In this document: positions 1 to 6,043 of the stretch, piece by piece
Layout of the letters: each line of letters opens with the position of its first letter
Numbering within the stretch: position 1 is the stretch's first letter
NCBI GenBank assembly: GCA_910578655.1
Contig: CAJTQE010000063.1
Location: 1-10,838, forward strand
Reading direction: 5' to 3'
DNA length: 10,838 nucleotides
DNA from: an uncultured Christensenella sp.
Lineage (GTDB): Bacteria > Bacillota > Clostridia > Christensenellales > Borkfalkiaceae
The notes under the pieces: generated by a model
The model's input: the letters and a program-made list of their open reading frames with translations, nothing else
The model's database searches: none
What the model was told of the DNA's origin: nothing
Made by a program: the position numbers and the translations under genes

Positions 1-632
1 GTTTCGGGGGGGACGACGGAGAAGTCGGGTGTGCGGTTGCACGAAACAGCGCCTACGGTTATGCCGACTACGAGCGCGATTACTAAAATAAACGCGGTTG
101 CCGCCATAATTATGTAACGCATTTTTTTATTTAAAACCAAAACGCCGCCTTTTTCGCCCGATTTCTTTTCGGGTTTTTCGTGCGGCGCTTTATCCGCACG
201 CTTCGGTGCGGATACCGTCGCCGCGGCGACGGATTGCTCTTTTACTTGCTTTTCGGCAGCAGGCTTTTCCGTTGCTGTTTTCTTTGCAGCCGTGGGCTTT
301 GTGGCTGCGGATTTGGCAGCCGCAGGCTTTTCCGCCGTGGGCTTTGTGGCTGCGGATTTGGCAGCCGCAGGCTTTTCCGCCGTGGGCTTTGTGGCTGCGG
401 ATTTGGCTGCCGCAGGTTTTTCCACCGTGGACTTTGTGGCTGCGGACTTGGCTGCCGCAGGTTTTTCTGTTGTGGGCTTTGTGGCTGCGGATTTGGCTGC
501 CGCAGGTTTTTCCACCGTGGGCTTTGTGGCTGCGGATTTGGCTGCCGCAGGTTTTTCTGTTGTGGGCTTTGCCGCTGCGGACTTGGTTGCCGCAGGTTTT
601 GCCGATGATTTCGGCTTTTCTTTATCTGGCAT
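1..632 (-). CDS. Partial membrane protein with Lys/Ala/Pro-rich repeat tail (C-terminus off the left edge)
   Basis: I do not recognise a named family. The frame starts at an ATG read leftward from position 632 and runs 210 codons to the window edge without a stop, so the C-terminus is missing. The start has an AGGAG (640-644, minus strand) 7 bases upstream and a good promoter further up. Residues 1-120 or so are a basic low-complexity tail built from 15-residue repeats of the type KPAAAKSAATKPTxE, followed by a charged linker. Residues 173-195 form a single hydrophobic helix (YIIMAATAFILVIALVVG...). The basic side is N-terminal, so the tail is predicted cytoplasmic and the missing C-terminal domain extracellular. 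The tail resembles the Lys/Ala/Pro tails of histone H1-like and HU-like bacterial proteins, which suggests but does not prove nucleic-acid or other polyanion binding. Other frames across the repeat are open only because the repeat lacks stops. Confidence 0.8.
   Translation of the reverse strand, partial: MPDKEKPKSSAKPAATKSAAAKPTTEKPAAAKSAATKPTVEKPAAAKSAATKPTTEKPAAAKSAATKSTVEKPAAAKSAATKPTAEKPAAAKSAATKPTAEKPAAAKSAATKPTAAKKTATEKPAAEKQVKEQSVAAATVSAPKRADKAPHEKPEKKSGEKGGVLVLNKKMRYIIMAATAFILVIALVVGITVGAVSCNRTPDFSVVPPE
301..600 (-). repeat. 45-bp coding tandem repeat, six full copies plus a diverged seventh
   Basis: Copies begin at 301, 346, 391, 436, 481 and 526, each 45 bp, with a diverged partial copy from 571. 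The unit is a multiple of three, so each copy encodes 15 residues in the minus-strand gene. The copies at 301 and 346 are identical over 45 bp. The pair 391-480 differs from the pair 481-570 at only two positions, so part of the array appears to have grown as 90-bp dimers. Confidence 0.92.
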
Positions 633-678
633 TTTATAACTCCTCTATGTAAAATTTTTAAACGTTGTTTGCAGACAA

Positions 679-707
679 AGTGTAGCACTTTATCTATGTT
701 TTGTCAA
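679..707 (-). promoter_or_regulatory. Sigma-A-type promoter for the repeat-tail gene
   Basis: On the minus strand, TTGACA (707-702) is followed by 17 bases and TACACT (684-679), with an extended -10 TGC directly before it. The predicted start is near 672, giving a leader of about 40 bases to the ATG at 632. Confidence 0.75.
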
Positions 708-774
708 TTGAAATCAATTAGGCGGAATAGAGCGGAGATAATTAAATAAGGTTAATATTTAACTGCTTAAACGG

Positions 775-802
775 TTGACATTTAAGTCAAAACTATTAAA
801 AT
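775..802 (+). promoter_or_regulatory. Promoter for the ZIP transporter gene
   Basis: TTGACA at 775-780 is followed by 16 bases and TAAAAT at 797-802, 30 bases before the TTG start at 832. A small palindrome, GTTAA-TAT-TTAAC (751-763), sits 11 bases upstream of the -35 and could be an operator. Confidence 0.6.
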
Positions 803-831
803 ATATTTTAGAAAATTAACGGAGCTGAATT

Positions 832-1692
832 TTGGAGTATTTTGCGATTATAGTAATAACGTTTATATCCGGCGTTGTCGGTACGGGTCTGGGCGGTGCA
901 GTGGGTGCGGTTTTAAAGCGCGACTCTCAAAAAGTGGTCAGCCTTTTGCTGTCTTTTGCGGCAGGGATAATGCTTGCCGTCGTTTGTTTCGATTTAATGA
1001 GCGAGCCCATTCAGCTAATGAACGAGGGCAGGCTTACGTCTTTTACGCCGCTTATAGTCGTTGCTTCCGTTGCCGTAGGGTACGGCGTCGTTTTCCTTTT
1101 AAACCATATTATAGATAAGCGGACCAACCGCGAAGTAGAACATATCGACGCAAATCACCCGTCAACTGCCGACGATTTGGATGAATTAATTCACTCCGAC
1201 CACTATACAACTCACAAACAAAAAAATTCCAAACTGTTTATTGCGGGACTCGTTATGCTGTCGGCAATTGCATTGCACAACCTGCCCGAAGGTATGGTAA
1301 TAGGCGCGTCTTACGCGGCGGAAGAGAATTTAACCGATACGCTGTTTACTTCGTCGGGTTTTATTATGGCGATAGTTATAGGACTGCACAACATCCCCGA
1401 AGGGATGGCGGTTTCGGTACCTTTAATCTCAGGCGGAACCGGCAAAGTCAAGGCCTGCGTTTTGACTGCGCTCAGCGGTCTTCCTACGGTATTCGGCGCG
1501 GTGTTGGGTTTTGCGTTGGGCGGAATAAGCGATATAATGTTAGTGTTGTCGCTCGGTTTTGCAAGCGGCGCGATGCTGTACGTCGTTTTCGGCGAACTTC
1601 TGCCGGAAGCCATATTGATGTGGAAGAGTAAACTTCCCGCTTTCTCGCTTTTCGTCGGTGTTCTGTCGGGCTTTTTACTGGTTATGTTTTAA
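832..1692 (+). CDS. ZIP-family divalent metal (probably zinc) transporter
   Basis: This is a polytopic membrane protein of 286 residues, a usual length for bacterial ZIP (ZupT/GufA-like) transporters, which import Zn2+ and sometimes other divalent metals. The two signature metal-site helices are present: HNLPEGMVIG (H149, N150, P152, E153) and HNIPEGMAVS (H186, N187, P189, E190). A late FGELLPEA motif (E255, E259) also fits the family. Between the third and fourth helices is a charged loop with several histidines (H104, H109, H121, H124, H128), the position of the variable His-rich loop in ZIP proteins. The start is TTG, chosen because GGAG at 821-824 lies 7 bases upstream. It is transcribed alone, with a promoter at 775-802 and a terminator just past the stop. 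Metal specificity cannot be read from sequence. Confidence 0.93.
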   Translation: MEYFAIIVITFISGVVGTGLGGAVGAVLKRDSQKVVSLLLSFAAGIMLAVVCFDLMSEPIQLMNEGRLTSFTPLIVVASVAVGYGVVFLLNHIIDKRTNREVEHIDANHPSTADDLDELIHSDHYTTHKQKNSKLFIAGLVMLSAIALHNLPEGMVIGASYAAEENLTDTLFTSSGFIMAIVIGLHNIPEGMAVSVPLISGGTGKVKACVLTALSGLPTVFGAVLGFALGGISDIMLVLSLGFASGAMLYVVFGELLPEAILMWKSKLPAFSLFVGVLSGFLLVMF

Positions 1693-1699
1693 AGTTAAT

Positions 1700-1724
1700 A
1701 CGCCCCCGTTCGGGGGCGTGTTTT
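1700..1724 (+). terminator. Intrinsic terminator after the ZIP gene
   Basis: ACGCCCCCG and CGGGGGCGT form a 9-bp GC-rich stem with a very short loop, followed by GTTTTATAAA. It starts 7 bases after the stop codon and lies between two convergent genes. The T-tract is on the plus side, so its main role is for the ZIP gene. Confidence 0.85.
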
Positions 1725-2442
1725 ATAAATTTACGGAAAAATCGGCAGAGGAGGGAATAAACGCATTTCCGTCGAAATCGAGGAAGCGGACTATATAGCC
1801 CAACCTGTTTACTTCTGCGACGGCGGAAACGGCTTGGTAAGTTGTAAGGCGGTATATTCCGCTTGCAGGGTTAAGCGCAGGAGATACGTAAGAAATATCG
1901 GCTATATCGGGCTGTTTGCCCTTTAAACTTCCGTCGGGTGCAAAAATTTCACCGTAAAAAGTTTTATCCATATAACCGACGTAAACGTCAAGCGAATTTT
2001 GCCCGTTTGTAATCTGCATAAATCCGTCGGGCCGAAACACGGCTGAAAAATTCGTTTGCGCGCTGTTTTCTTTATCGTCGTAGAGCAAATCGCAACCGTC
2101 GGTCTTTAAGCGGTATACTCTGTAATTTCCGTAACCGCCGCTTCCGCCGGTCTGCGACGAGCAGAACAAAAGCTTGTCTTCTGCGCCGAAATCAAACGTT
2201 GCAATAAGCGGAGAATAGCCGTCTTCAAGCTGAATACGGTACGGGTCGTGTCCGCCGAATTTGACTGTTACCGTTAAGTTGGAAATAAAATTTTCGCCTT
2301 TACCGTACAGTTTAGCCGTCCCCGAATCGTTTCCGCAAGTAACGGCAACCGTTTCTATCGGTTTGATTTTGGGGCGTATTTGTGCGGTGCAGGGCACGGG
2401 GGCGGTCAAAGCCGCCGCCAAAAAAACGGCAAGTGCATTCAT
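1723..2442 (-). CDS. Predicted exported protein of unknown function
   Basis: I cannot name the family with confidence. From the ATG at 2442 the protein has 239 residues. The first ~20 (MNALAVFLAAALTAPVPCTA) are hydrophobic and resemble a signal peptide, although they lack the usual basic start. The rest is rich in Gly, Asp and aromatic residues with beta-type patterning, such as a GGSGGYGNYRVYRL stretch and a C-terminal LTTYQAVSAVAEVNRLGYIV stretch. This recalls secreted beta-propeller or VCBS-like proteins of Bacillota, but only loosely. The same frame stays open to an ATG at 2625, which would give 300 residues. I prefer 2442 because the extension is very basic, has atypical codons, and contains a terminator-like hairpin. 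A weakness is that no clear ribosome binding site precedes 2442, so the 2625 start remains possible. Confidence 0.65.
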   Translation of the reverse strand: MNALAVFLAAALTAPVPCTAQIRPKIKPIETVAVTCGNDSGTAKLYGKGENFISNLTVTVKFGGHDPYRIQLEDGYSPLIATFDFGAEDKLLFCSSQTGGSGGYGNYRVYRLKTDGCDLLYDDKENSAQTNFSAVFRPDGFMQITNGQNSLDVYVGYMDKTFYGEIFAPDGSLKGKQPDIADISYVSPALNPASGIYRLTTYQAVSAVAEVNRLGYIVRFLDFDGNAFIPSSADFSVNL

Positions 2443-2458
2443 ATTTTCAGTATGTGCA

Positions 2459-2497
2459 AAAATTAAAAAAATTCGGGGCGTTATTGCCCCGAATTTT
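2459..2497 (-). terminator. Minus-strand intrinsic terminator-like hairpin
   Basis: A perfect 12-bp stem (2468-2479 with 2486-2497) with a 6-base loop is followed, reading leftward, by a run of T residues. A stop codon in the neighbouring frame (2483-2481) lies in its loop, as expected for a terminator ending a short upstream gene. It lies just before the preferred start of the exported-protein gene, so that gene may depend on read-through. Confidence 0.65.
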
Positions 2498-2625
2498 CTT
2501 CGGTCGAACCGTCTGCCGGCGGTTGTTTCTTTCTCCTGAATATATTGTCGCGGAAAAGCACGATATTCAGAACGACGAACGCGGTGTCTGCGCTTTACCC
2601 AAACTGTTTTTTTGTGTTTTGTCAT
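2481..2625 (-). pseudogene. Small gene, apparently frameshifted or broken
   Basis: An ATG at 2625 is preceded by an AGGT-type ribosome binding site and a promoter at 2654-2681. The first 15 residues, MTKHKKTVWVKRRHR, look like a genuine protein start; from memory they resemble the basic beginnings of clostridial lysophospholipid acyltransferases, which I cannot verify here. After about codon 15, the +1 frame looks more protein-like: VVLNIVLFRDNIFRRKK followed by a Pro/Asp/Glu-rich tail and TAA at 2483-2481, exactly at the terminator hairpin. That frame has its own upstream stop and no start codon. The simplest reading is one small gene of about 47 codons with an extra base near 2580-2583, or a decayed fusion of a gene's start and another's end. 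The alternative is that the first frame runs on into the 300-residue form of the downstream protein. Confidence 0.4.
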
Positions 2626-2653
2626 TAATTTACCTACATTTTAAACAATGCAA

Positions 2654-2681
2654 ATTTAACATTTTTTTGTGAAAAAGTCAA
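2654..2681 (-). promoter_or_regulatory. Minus-strand promoter upstream of 2625
   Basis: Reading leftward, TTGACT (2681-2676) is followed by a 16-base spacer and TTAAAT (2659-2654). The predicted start near 2647 gives a short leader of about 22 bases to the ATG at 2625. Confidence 0.6.
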
Positions 2682-2718
2682 TTACGGGAAATTCTGTGAT
2701 AAAATTCTTTACATAAGC

Positions 2719-2747
2719 TTGTTTTTTGATTTTAAAAGTATTATAAT
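2719..2747 (+). promoter_or_regulatory. Promoter for the DUF4874/DUF4832 lipoprotein gene
   Basis: TTGTTT (2719-2724), a 17-base spacer and a perfect TATAAT (2742-2747). The predicted start falls at about 2753-2755, on the ATG itself. Confidence 0.6.
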
Positions 2748-2754
2748 TGGCTAT

Positions 2755-4140
2755 ATGAAATTTAAAAAATTAGTTTTATTTACCGCCGCCGTTGCGGTTA
2801 GTGTCGCTGCGGCGTTTGGTGCGGCGTGCAGCGGTACCGATAAAGGCGAAGTTCAGCAGCTCAATTATTCCGAAAGCACAGAGAGGATAAGCAATCCCGA
2901 CCAGGGCTTCTACCGCCCCGTATACGTCAAAGTGACGGAGGGCGGAGTTGCTTATAATAAAAATATCGTCACGGCGGAAACGCAGCTCTATCATCTGCGG
3001 ATAGATATAAGCGCGTTTTCAAAGGCAGTGAACGGAATTGCGGACAAGCCGGTTACGCAAGCCGCATTGGACGGTTTAGGCGGTGTGTTATCTTTTCTGA
3101 GAGAAAATGACAAAAACGCAGTAGTGCGGTTTGCCTATGACCCCGGCTACGGCGGCGGTAAGGATAAAGAGCCCTCTTTGCAAATGATTTTGAAACACAT
3201 CGGGCAGGCGTGCGGCGTGCTGAACGAATATGGGGACGTGATTACCGCCATAGAGACGGGACTGATAGGACCGTGGGGAGAAATGCATTCAAGCGCGTTG
3301 GCAAACCCTGAAAGTATTTCGAAGATTGCGGACAATTTTTTAATGCAGACTGAAAGTATCCCCGTGCTTTTGAGAACGCCGAAGATGATTTACGACTATT
3401 TGGGGATTACCATTGATGACATTGCCGGCTATAAAATCGCCGATACCGAAAAGGCATACAGACTCGGACTGTATAACGACGGGTATCTCGGCTCCGAAAG
3501 CGATTTGGGAACGTATACGGACCGCGAAAAGGAAATCGAATTTTTAAGCGGACAGACAGGGCATCTGCCGTTCGGCGGCGAGGTCGTCGTGCCGGAAAGC
3601 AAGCTTCACGATATCGGCGTTTGTATTCCCGAAATGTGCAAAATTCATTTAAGCTATCTAAACGCAGAATGGAACGACAAGGTAATTGCCAAGTGGAAGA
3701 ACAGCTATTACACCGAGGCTTGCGGTGCGGATAAAGCTTATTACGGAAAAACGGCGTTTGAATACATAGAGAACCGTATGGGGTACAGATTTGTTTTAAA
3801 AAAGTCTGTGTTTGCACTTTCCGATAAATTAGAAATTTCGCTTACGCTTGCAAACGTGGGCTTCGGCAATATGAATAAGACCAAGCGTGCAATGCTTATC
3901 TTTACCGATGAAAACGGCGCGGTAAAATACGAGCGCGACGCCGGCATTTTTGCCGGGGGACCGGGTTTCGGGTGTGCAACCGAAACAAATTTTGCCGACG
4001 GCAGTTATACCGTGTATCTTAGACTGTATGGCGGCGAAGCGGACGGAGCTAAACGTTATTGCGTTAAGTTTGCAAACGGCGGACTTTGGAACGAAACGCT
4101 TAAAGCCAACAAAATAGGCGAATTGGAAATCGGAAATTGA
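2755..4140 (+). CDS. Lipoprotein with DUF4874 and DUF4832 domains
   Basis: A predicted surface lipoprotein of 461 residues. Residues 1-24 are a signal peptide with basic start (MKFKK), a hydrophobic core and a lipobox ending in GAAC, so C25 would be lipidated. The N-terminal half carries the NPDQGFYRP motif (N47-P55) and the GLIGPWGEMHS motif (G169-S179) that I associate with DUF4874/DUF4832 proteins, where NPxRGFY and GxxGxWGEWH-like motifs occur in a putative TIM-barrel, glycoside hydrolase-like fold. The C-terminal ~110 residues look like a beta-sandwich, matching the end of DUF4832. The biochemical role of this family is not established to my knowledge; carbohydrate handling is an inference. 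The start at 2755 is preferred over an in-frame TTG at 2719 because it begins the signal peptide and the TTG overlaps the promoter. No Shine-Dalgarno precedes either. It is monocistronic, divergent from the minus-strand unit at 2625. Confidence 0.82.
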   Translation: MKFKKLVLFTAAVAVSVAAAFGAACSGTDKGEVQQLNYSESTERISNPDQGFYRPVYVKVTEGGVAYNKNIVTAETQLYHLRIDISAFSKAVNGIADKPVTQAALDGLGGVLSFLRENDKNAVVRFAYDPGYGGGKDKEPSLQMILKHIGQACGVLNEYGDVITAIETGLIGPWGEMHSSALANPESISKIADNFLMQTESIPVLLRTPKMIYDYLGITIDDIAGYKIADTEKAYRLGLYNDGYLGSESDLGTYTDREKEIEFLSGQTGHLPFGGEVVVPESKLHDIGVCIPEMCKIHLSYLNAEWNDKVIAKWKNSYYTEACGADKAYYGKTAFEYIENRMGYRFVLKKSVFALSDKLEISLTLANVGFGNMNKTKRAMLIFTDENGAVKYERDAGIFAGGPGFGCATETNFADGSYTVYLRLYGGEADGAKRYCVKFANGGLWNETLKANKIGELEIGN

Positions 4141-4215
4141 TGTTTTCGGTTTCTTTGGCTGCTTGCTCATTTACAGATATTATTAAAAAAGCGGCGCGTA
4201 AGCACTTCGGTTGAC

Positions 4216-4244
4216 TTGACATACGCGCTGCGGTATGGTATTAT
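4216..4244 (+). promoter_or_regulatory. Strong promoter of the que operon
   Basis: TTGACA (4216-4221), a 17-base spacer and TATTAT (4239-4244) with an extended -10 TGG just before it. The start is predicted near 4251, giving a leader of about 125 bases. An imperfect 10-bp inverted repeat (4191-4200 with 4222-4231) surrounds the -35 box. Confidence 0.8.
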
Positions 4245-4259
4245 ATAACCAATTAAACG

Positions 4260-4302
4260 GACAGTTCGTTTGCGCCATCCTGTCGTTAAACAAAACCAGG
4301 GC
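4260..4302 (+). promoter_or_regulatory. Candidate preQ1-I riboswitch aptamer
   Basis: A small H-type pseudoknot can be drawn. P1 is GACAG (4260-4264) with CTGTC (4280-4284). The loop begins TTC, as in preQ1-I aptamers. The A-rich tail GTTAAACAAAAC (4285-4296) is very close to the tail of the well-known Thermoanaerobacter tengcongensis preQ1-I aptamer. P2 is GCC in the loop (4274-4276) with GGC (4300-4302). It lies in the leader of a complete preQ1 biosynthesis operon and is followed by a terminator, so ligand binding should reduce expression. The 15-base loop is longer than in the best-studied examples. I call this by eye; a covariance-model search was not run. Confidence 0.7.
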
Positions 4303-4327
4303 ATCTGAATGGGAATAGTCTTTTTGG

Positions 4328-4359
4328 GTGCAGTCGTTTTGTTGCGGCTGTACTTTTTT
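4328..4359 (+). terminator. Riboswitch-controlled terminator in the que leader
   Basis: A 9-bp stem (GTGCAGTCG at 4328-4336 with CGGCTGTAC at 4345-4353, two G-U pairs) is followed directly by six T residues (4354-4359), 16 bases before the queD ATG. Its loop and last 5' stem base (4336-4343, GTTTTGTT) are perfectly complementary to AACAAAAC (4289-4296) of the aptamer tail, which provides an antiterminator. Confidence 0.78.
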
Positions 4360-4375
4360 GCGCAATGGGAGAGAA

Positions 4376-4795
4376 ATGTATTATTTAAAAACTTCGGCAT
4401 GTTTTGACAGCGCTCACTTTCTTCACGGATACAACGGCAAGTGCGCGAATATCCACGGTCATCACTGGATTGTGGAAGTAAAAATAACGGGCGGTAAATT
4501 GCAGGAAAGCGGCGAAAAACGCGGTATGTTTTTGGACTTCGGCGATTTTAAACAGACGGTAAAAGAGCTTGCGGAAAGCTTTGACCATACTCTGATTTGC
4601 GAAAAAAACACCCTTAAACCGTCGACCCTTGCCGCGCTTAAAGAAGAGGGGTTTTCATTGGTTGAAACGGATTTCAGACCCACTGCGGAAAACTTTGCCG
4701 CGTACATATACGCCGACCTCAGCAAAAAGGGTTTGCCTGTTTTCAGCGTGGCGGTTTACGAATCACCCGAAAACTGCGCGGTGTACGGTGAGTGA
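4376..4795 (+). CDS. queD: 6-carboxy-5,6,7,8-tetrahydropterin synthase (QueD)
   Basis: Converts 7,8-dihydroneopterin triphosphate to 6-carboxy-5,6,7,8-tetrahydropterin, the second step from GTP to queuosine. It is a cytoplasmic enzyme of the PTPS/QueD family with a zinc site made by three histidines. Here these are H14 (in FDSAHFL) and H27 and H29 (in IHGHH). The catalytic cysteine is C23, and D70-H71 (FDHTLI) and E129 (VYESPENC) match the proton-relay and pterin-anchoring residues. At 139 residues it has a normal length for the family. The ATG at 4376 is chosen over an upstream in-frame GTG (4328) because the GTG is inside the terminator stem, and GGGAG at 4367-4371 precedes the ATG. It is the first gene of the operon, and its TGA is one base before the queE ATG. 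Confidence 0.95.
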   Translation: MYYLKTSACFDSAHFLHGYNGKCANIHGHHWIVEVKITGGKLQESGEKRGMFLDFGDFKQTVKELAESFDHTLICEKNTLKPSTLAALKEEGFSLVETDFRPTAENFAAYIYADLSKKGLPVFSVAVYESPENCAVYGE

Positions 4796-4796
4796 T

Positions 4797-5462
4797 ATGT
4801 CTCTTTTCAAAGTTGCCGAAAAGTTTGTAAGCATAAACGGAGAAGGTCCGCGCGCCGGCGAGCTTGCCGTGTTTTTGCGGTTTTGCGGCTGCAATCTCAA
4901 TTGCGGCTACTGCGATACGCGCTGGGCAAATACAGCCGACGTAAAATATGCGCTTGCTTCTGCGGAAGAACTTGCTGCATACGTGAAATCAACCGGTATA
5001 AAAAACGTTACCCTGACGGGCGGCGAACCGCTTTTGCAGGCGGATATTGCGAATCTTATAGAACTTCTGGGGGCGTCCGGCGCGGAAGTAGAAATAGAAA
5101 CCAACGGAAGCGTGCCGTTGAAAAATATCGTTTCACTTGCGCACAGGCCTGCCGTTACAGCCGATTATAAACTTCCTTCAAGCGGTATGGAAAAATTTAT
5201 GCTCATTGAAAATTTTTCTTACCTTACGCCGCGGGACGCGGTCAAGTTTGTGGTCGGGGATAATTGCGATTTGGTACGTGCGGAAGAGATTATAAACGGG
5301 TACAAACTTACGGACAGGTGCCGCGTTTATTTCAGCCCCGTGTTCGGAAAAATCAAACCCGTAGACATAACCGAGTTTATGAAAGAGCGTAAGCTTAACG
5401 GCGTACGCCTTCAATTACAGCTGCATAAAATCATCTGGGAACCCGATAAGCGCGGGGTATAG
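4797..5462 (+). CDS. queE: 7-carboxy-7-deazaguanine synthase (QueE), radical SAM
   Basis: Rearranges 6-carboxytetrahydropterin to 7-carboxy-7-deazaguanine, using S-adenosylmethionine and a 4Fe-4S cluster; this is the committed 7-deazapurine step. The cluster motif is CNLNCGYC, so C32, C36 and C39 in the CX3CX2C spacing. It follows the family's typical SINGEGPRAG start (residues 12-21). A GGEP motif (G75-P78) for SAM binding and an ETNGS stretch (101-105) also fit. At 221 residues it is slightly shorter than typical QueE proteins but complete at both ends. The ATG at 4797 lies one base after the queD stop, with GGTGAG in the end of queD as its ribosome binding site, which indicates translational coupling. 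The frame is open further upstream, but that would overlap queD and add an unrelated basic extension. Confidence 0.95.
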   Translation: MSLFKVAEKFVSINGEGPRAGELAVFLRFCGCNLNCGYCDTRWANTADVKYALASAEELAAYVKSTGIKNVTLTGGEPLLQADIANLIELLGASGAEVEIETNGSVPLKNIVSLAHRPAVTADYKLPSSGMEKFMLIENFSYLTPRDAVKFVVGDNCDLVRAEEIINGYKLTDRCRVYFSPVFGKIKPVDITEFMKERKLNGVRLQLQLHKIIWEPDKRGV

Positions 5463-5470
5463 GAGAAAGT

Positions 5471-6043
5471 ATGGATATTAAAGAAATAGAAAAACATATC
5501 CGCGGTTTATTGGTCGCAATAGGCGAAGACCCCGACAGGGAGGGTCTGCGCGAAACGCCTGCCCGCGTTGCGAGAATGTACGAAGAAGCATTTGAGGGAA
5601 TTAAATACACCAACCGCGAAATTGCGGAAATGTTCGGAAAAACGTTCGAAGTTCCGTCCGACCCGAATTCGGGCGGCGCGGTGGTTATAAAGGACATAAG
5701 CGTGTTCAGCTATTGCGAGCATCATATGGCGCTTATGTACGATATGAAAGTCGACGTGGCGTACGTTCCGCACGGAAGAGTTCTCGGGCTTAGCAAAATC
5801 GCGCGTATCTGCGATATGGCGGCAAAACGACTGCAATTACAGGAGCGGCTTGGGCGTGATATTGCCGAGATAATTTCGCTTGCGGCTTTATCGCCCGACG
5901 TCGGCGTCAGGATTGAAGGTTGCCACAGCTGTATGACTTCGCGCGGAATAAAAAACGTATCGTCTAAAACGGTTACAAAAACTTATTTCGGCGCGTTTAA
6001 AGACGACGTTTCACTGCAAAATCTTTTGGGGGACAGGGTATGA
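5471..6043 (+). CDS. folE: GTP cyclohydrolase I (FolE, type IA)
   Basis: Hydrolyses GTP to 7,8-dihydroneopterin triphosphate plus formate, the entry step shared by queuosine and folate synthesis. The 190-residue length is standard for the zinc-dependent type IA enzyme. Zinc ligands are visible: C82 and H85 in CEHH, and C154 in CHSCM. H84 and H152 correspond to the active-site histidines. The GVRIEGCHSCMTSRG stretch and the LGLSKIAR stretch are family hallmarks. AGGAGA overlaps the queE stop and sits 4 bases before the ATG. The gene's position between queE and queC indicates a role in preQ1 synthesis; if this is the only folE in the genome, folate supply would share the same control. Its stop overlaps the queC start by four bases (ATGA). 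Confidence 0.96.
   Translation: MDIKEIEKHIRGLLVAIGEDPDREGLRETPARVARMYEEAFEGIKYTNREIAEMFGKTFEVPSDPNSGGAVVIKDISVFSYCEHHMALMYDMKVDVAYVPHGRVLGLSKIARICDMAAKRLQLQERLGRDIAEIISLAALSPDVGVRIEGCHSCMTSRGIKNVSSKTVTKTYFGAFKDDVSLQNLLGDRV

Noticed and set aside
301..600. CRISPR-like array
   Set aside because: The repeats are directly adjacent, 45 bp with no spacers, and encode a regular 15-residue protein repeat.
180..688. Four overlapping open frames of 115-148 codons across the repeat region
   Set aside because: They are open only because a 45-bp repeat without stops is open in several frames. The minus-strand frame starting at 632 alone has a ribosome binding site, a promoter and a membrane helix.
1311..1613. 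100-codon minus-strand open frame inside the ZIP gene
   Set aside because: Shadow of the transporter coding frame, with no start signals of its own.
4167..4400. Minus-strand open frames over the que leader
   Set aside because: They lie antisense to a well-supported promoter, aptamer and terminator and have no ribosome binding site.
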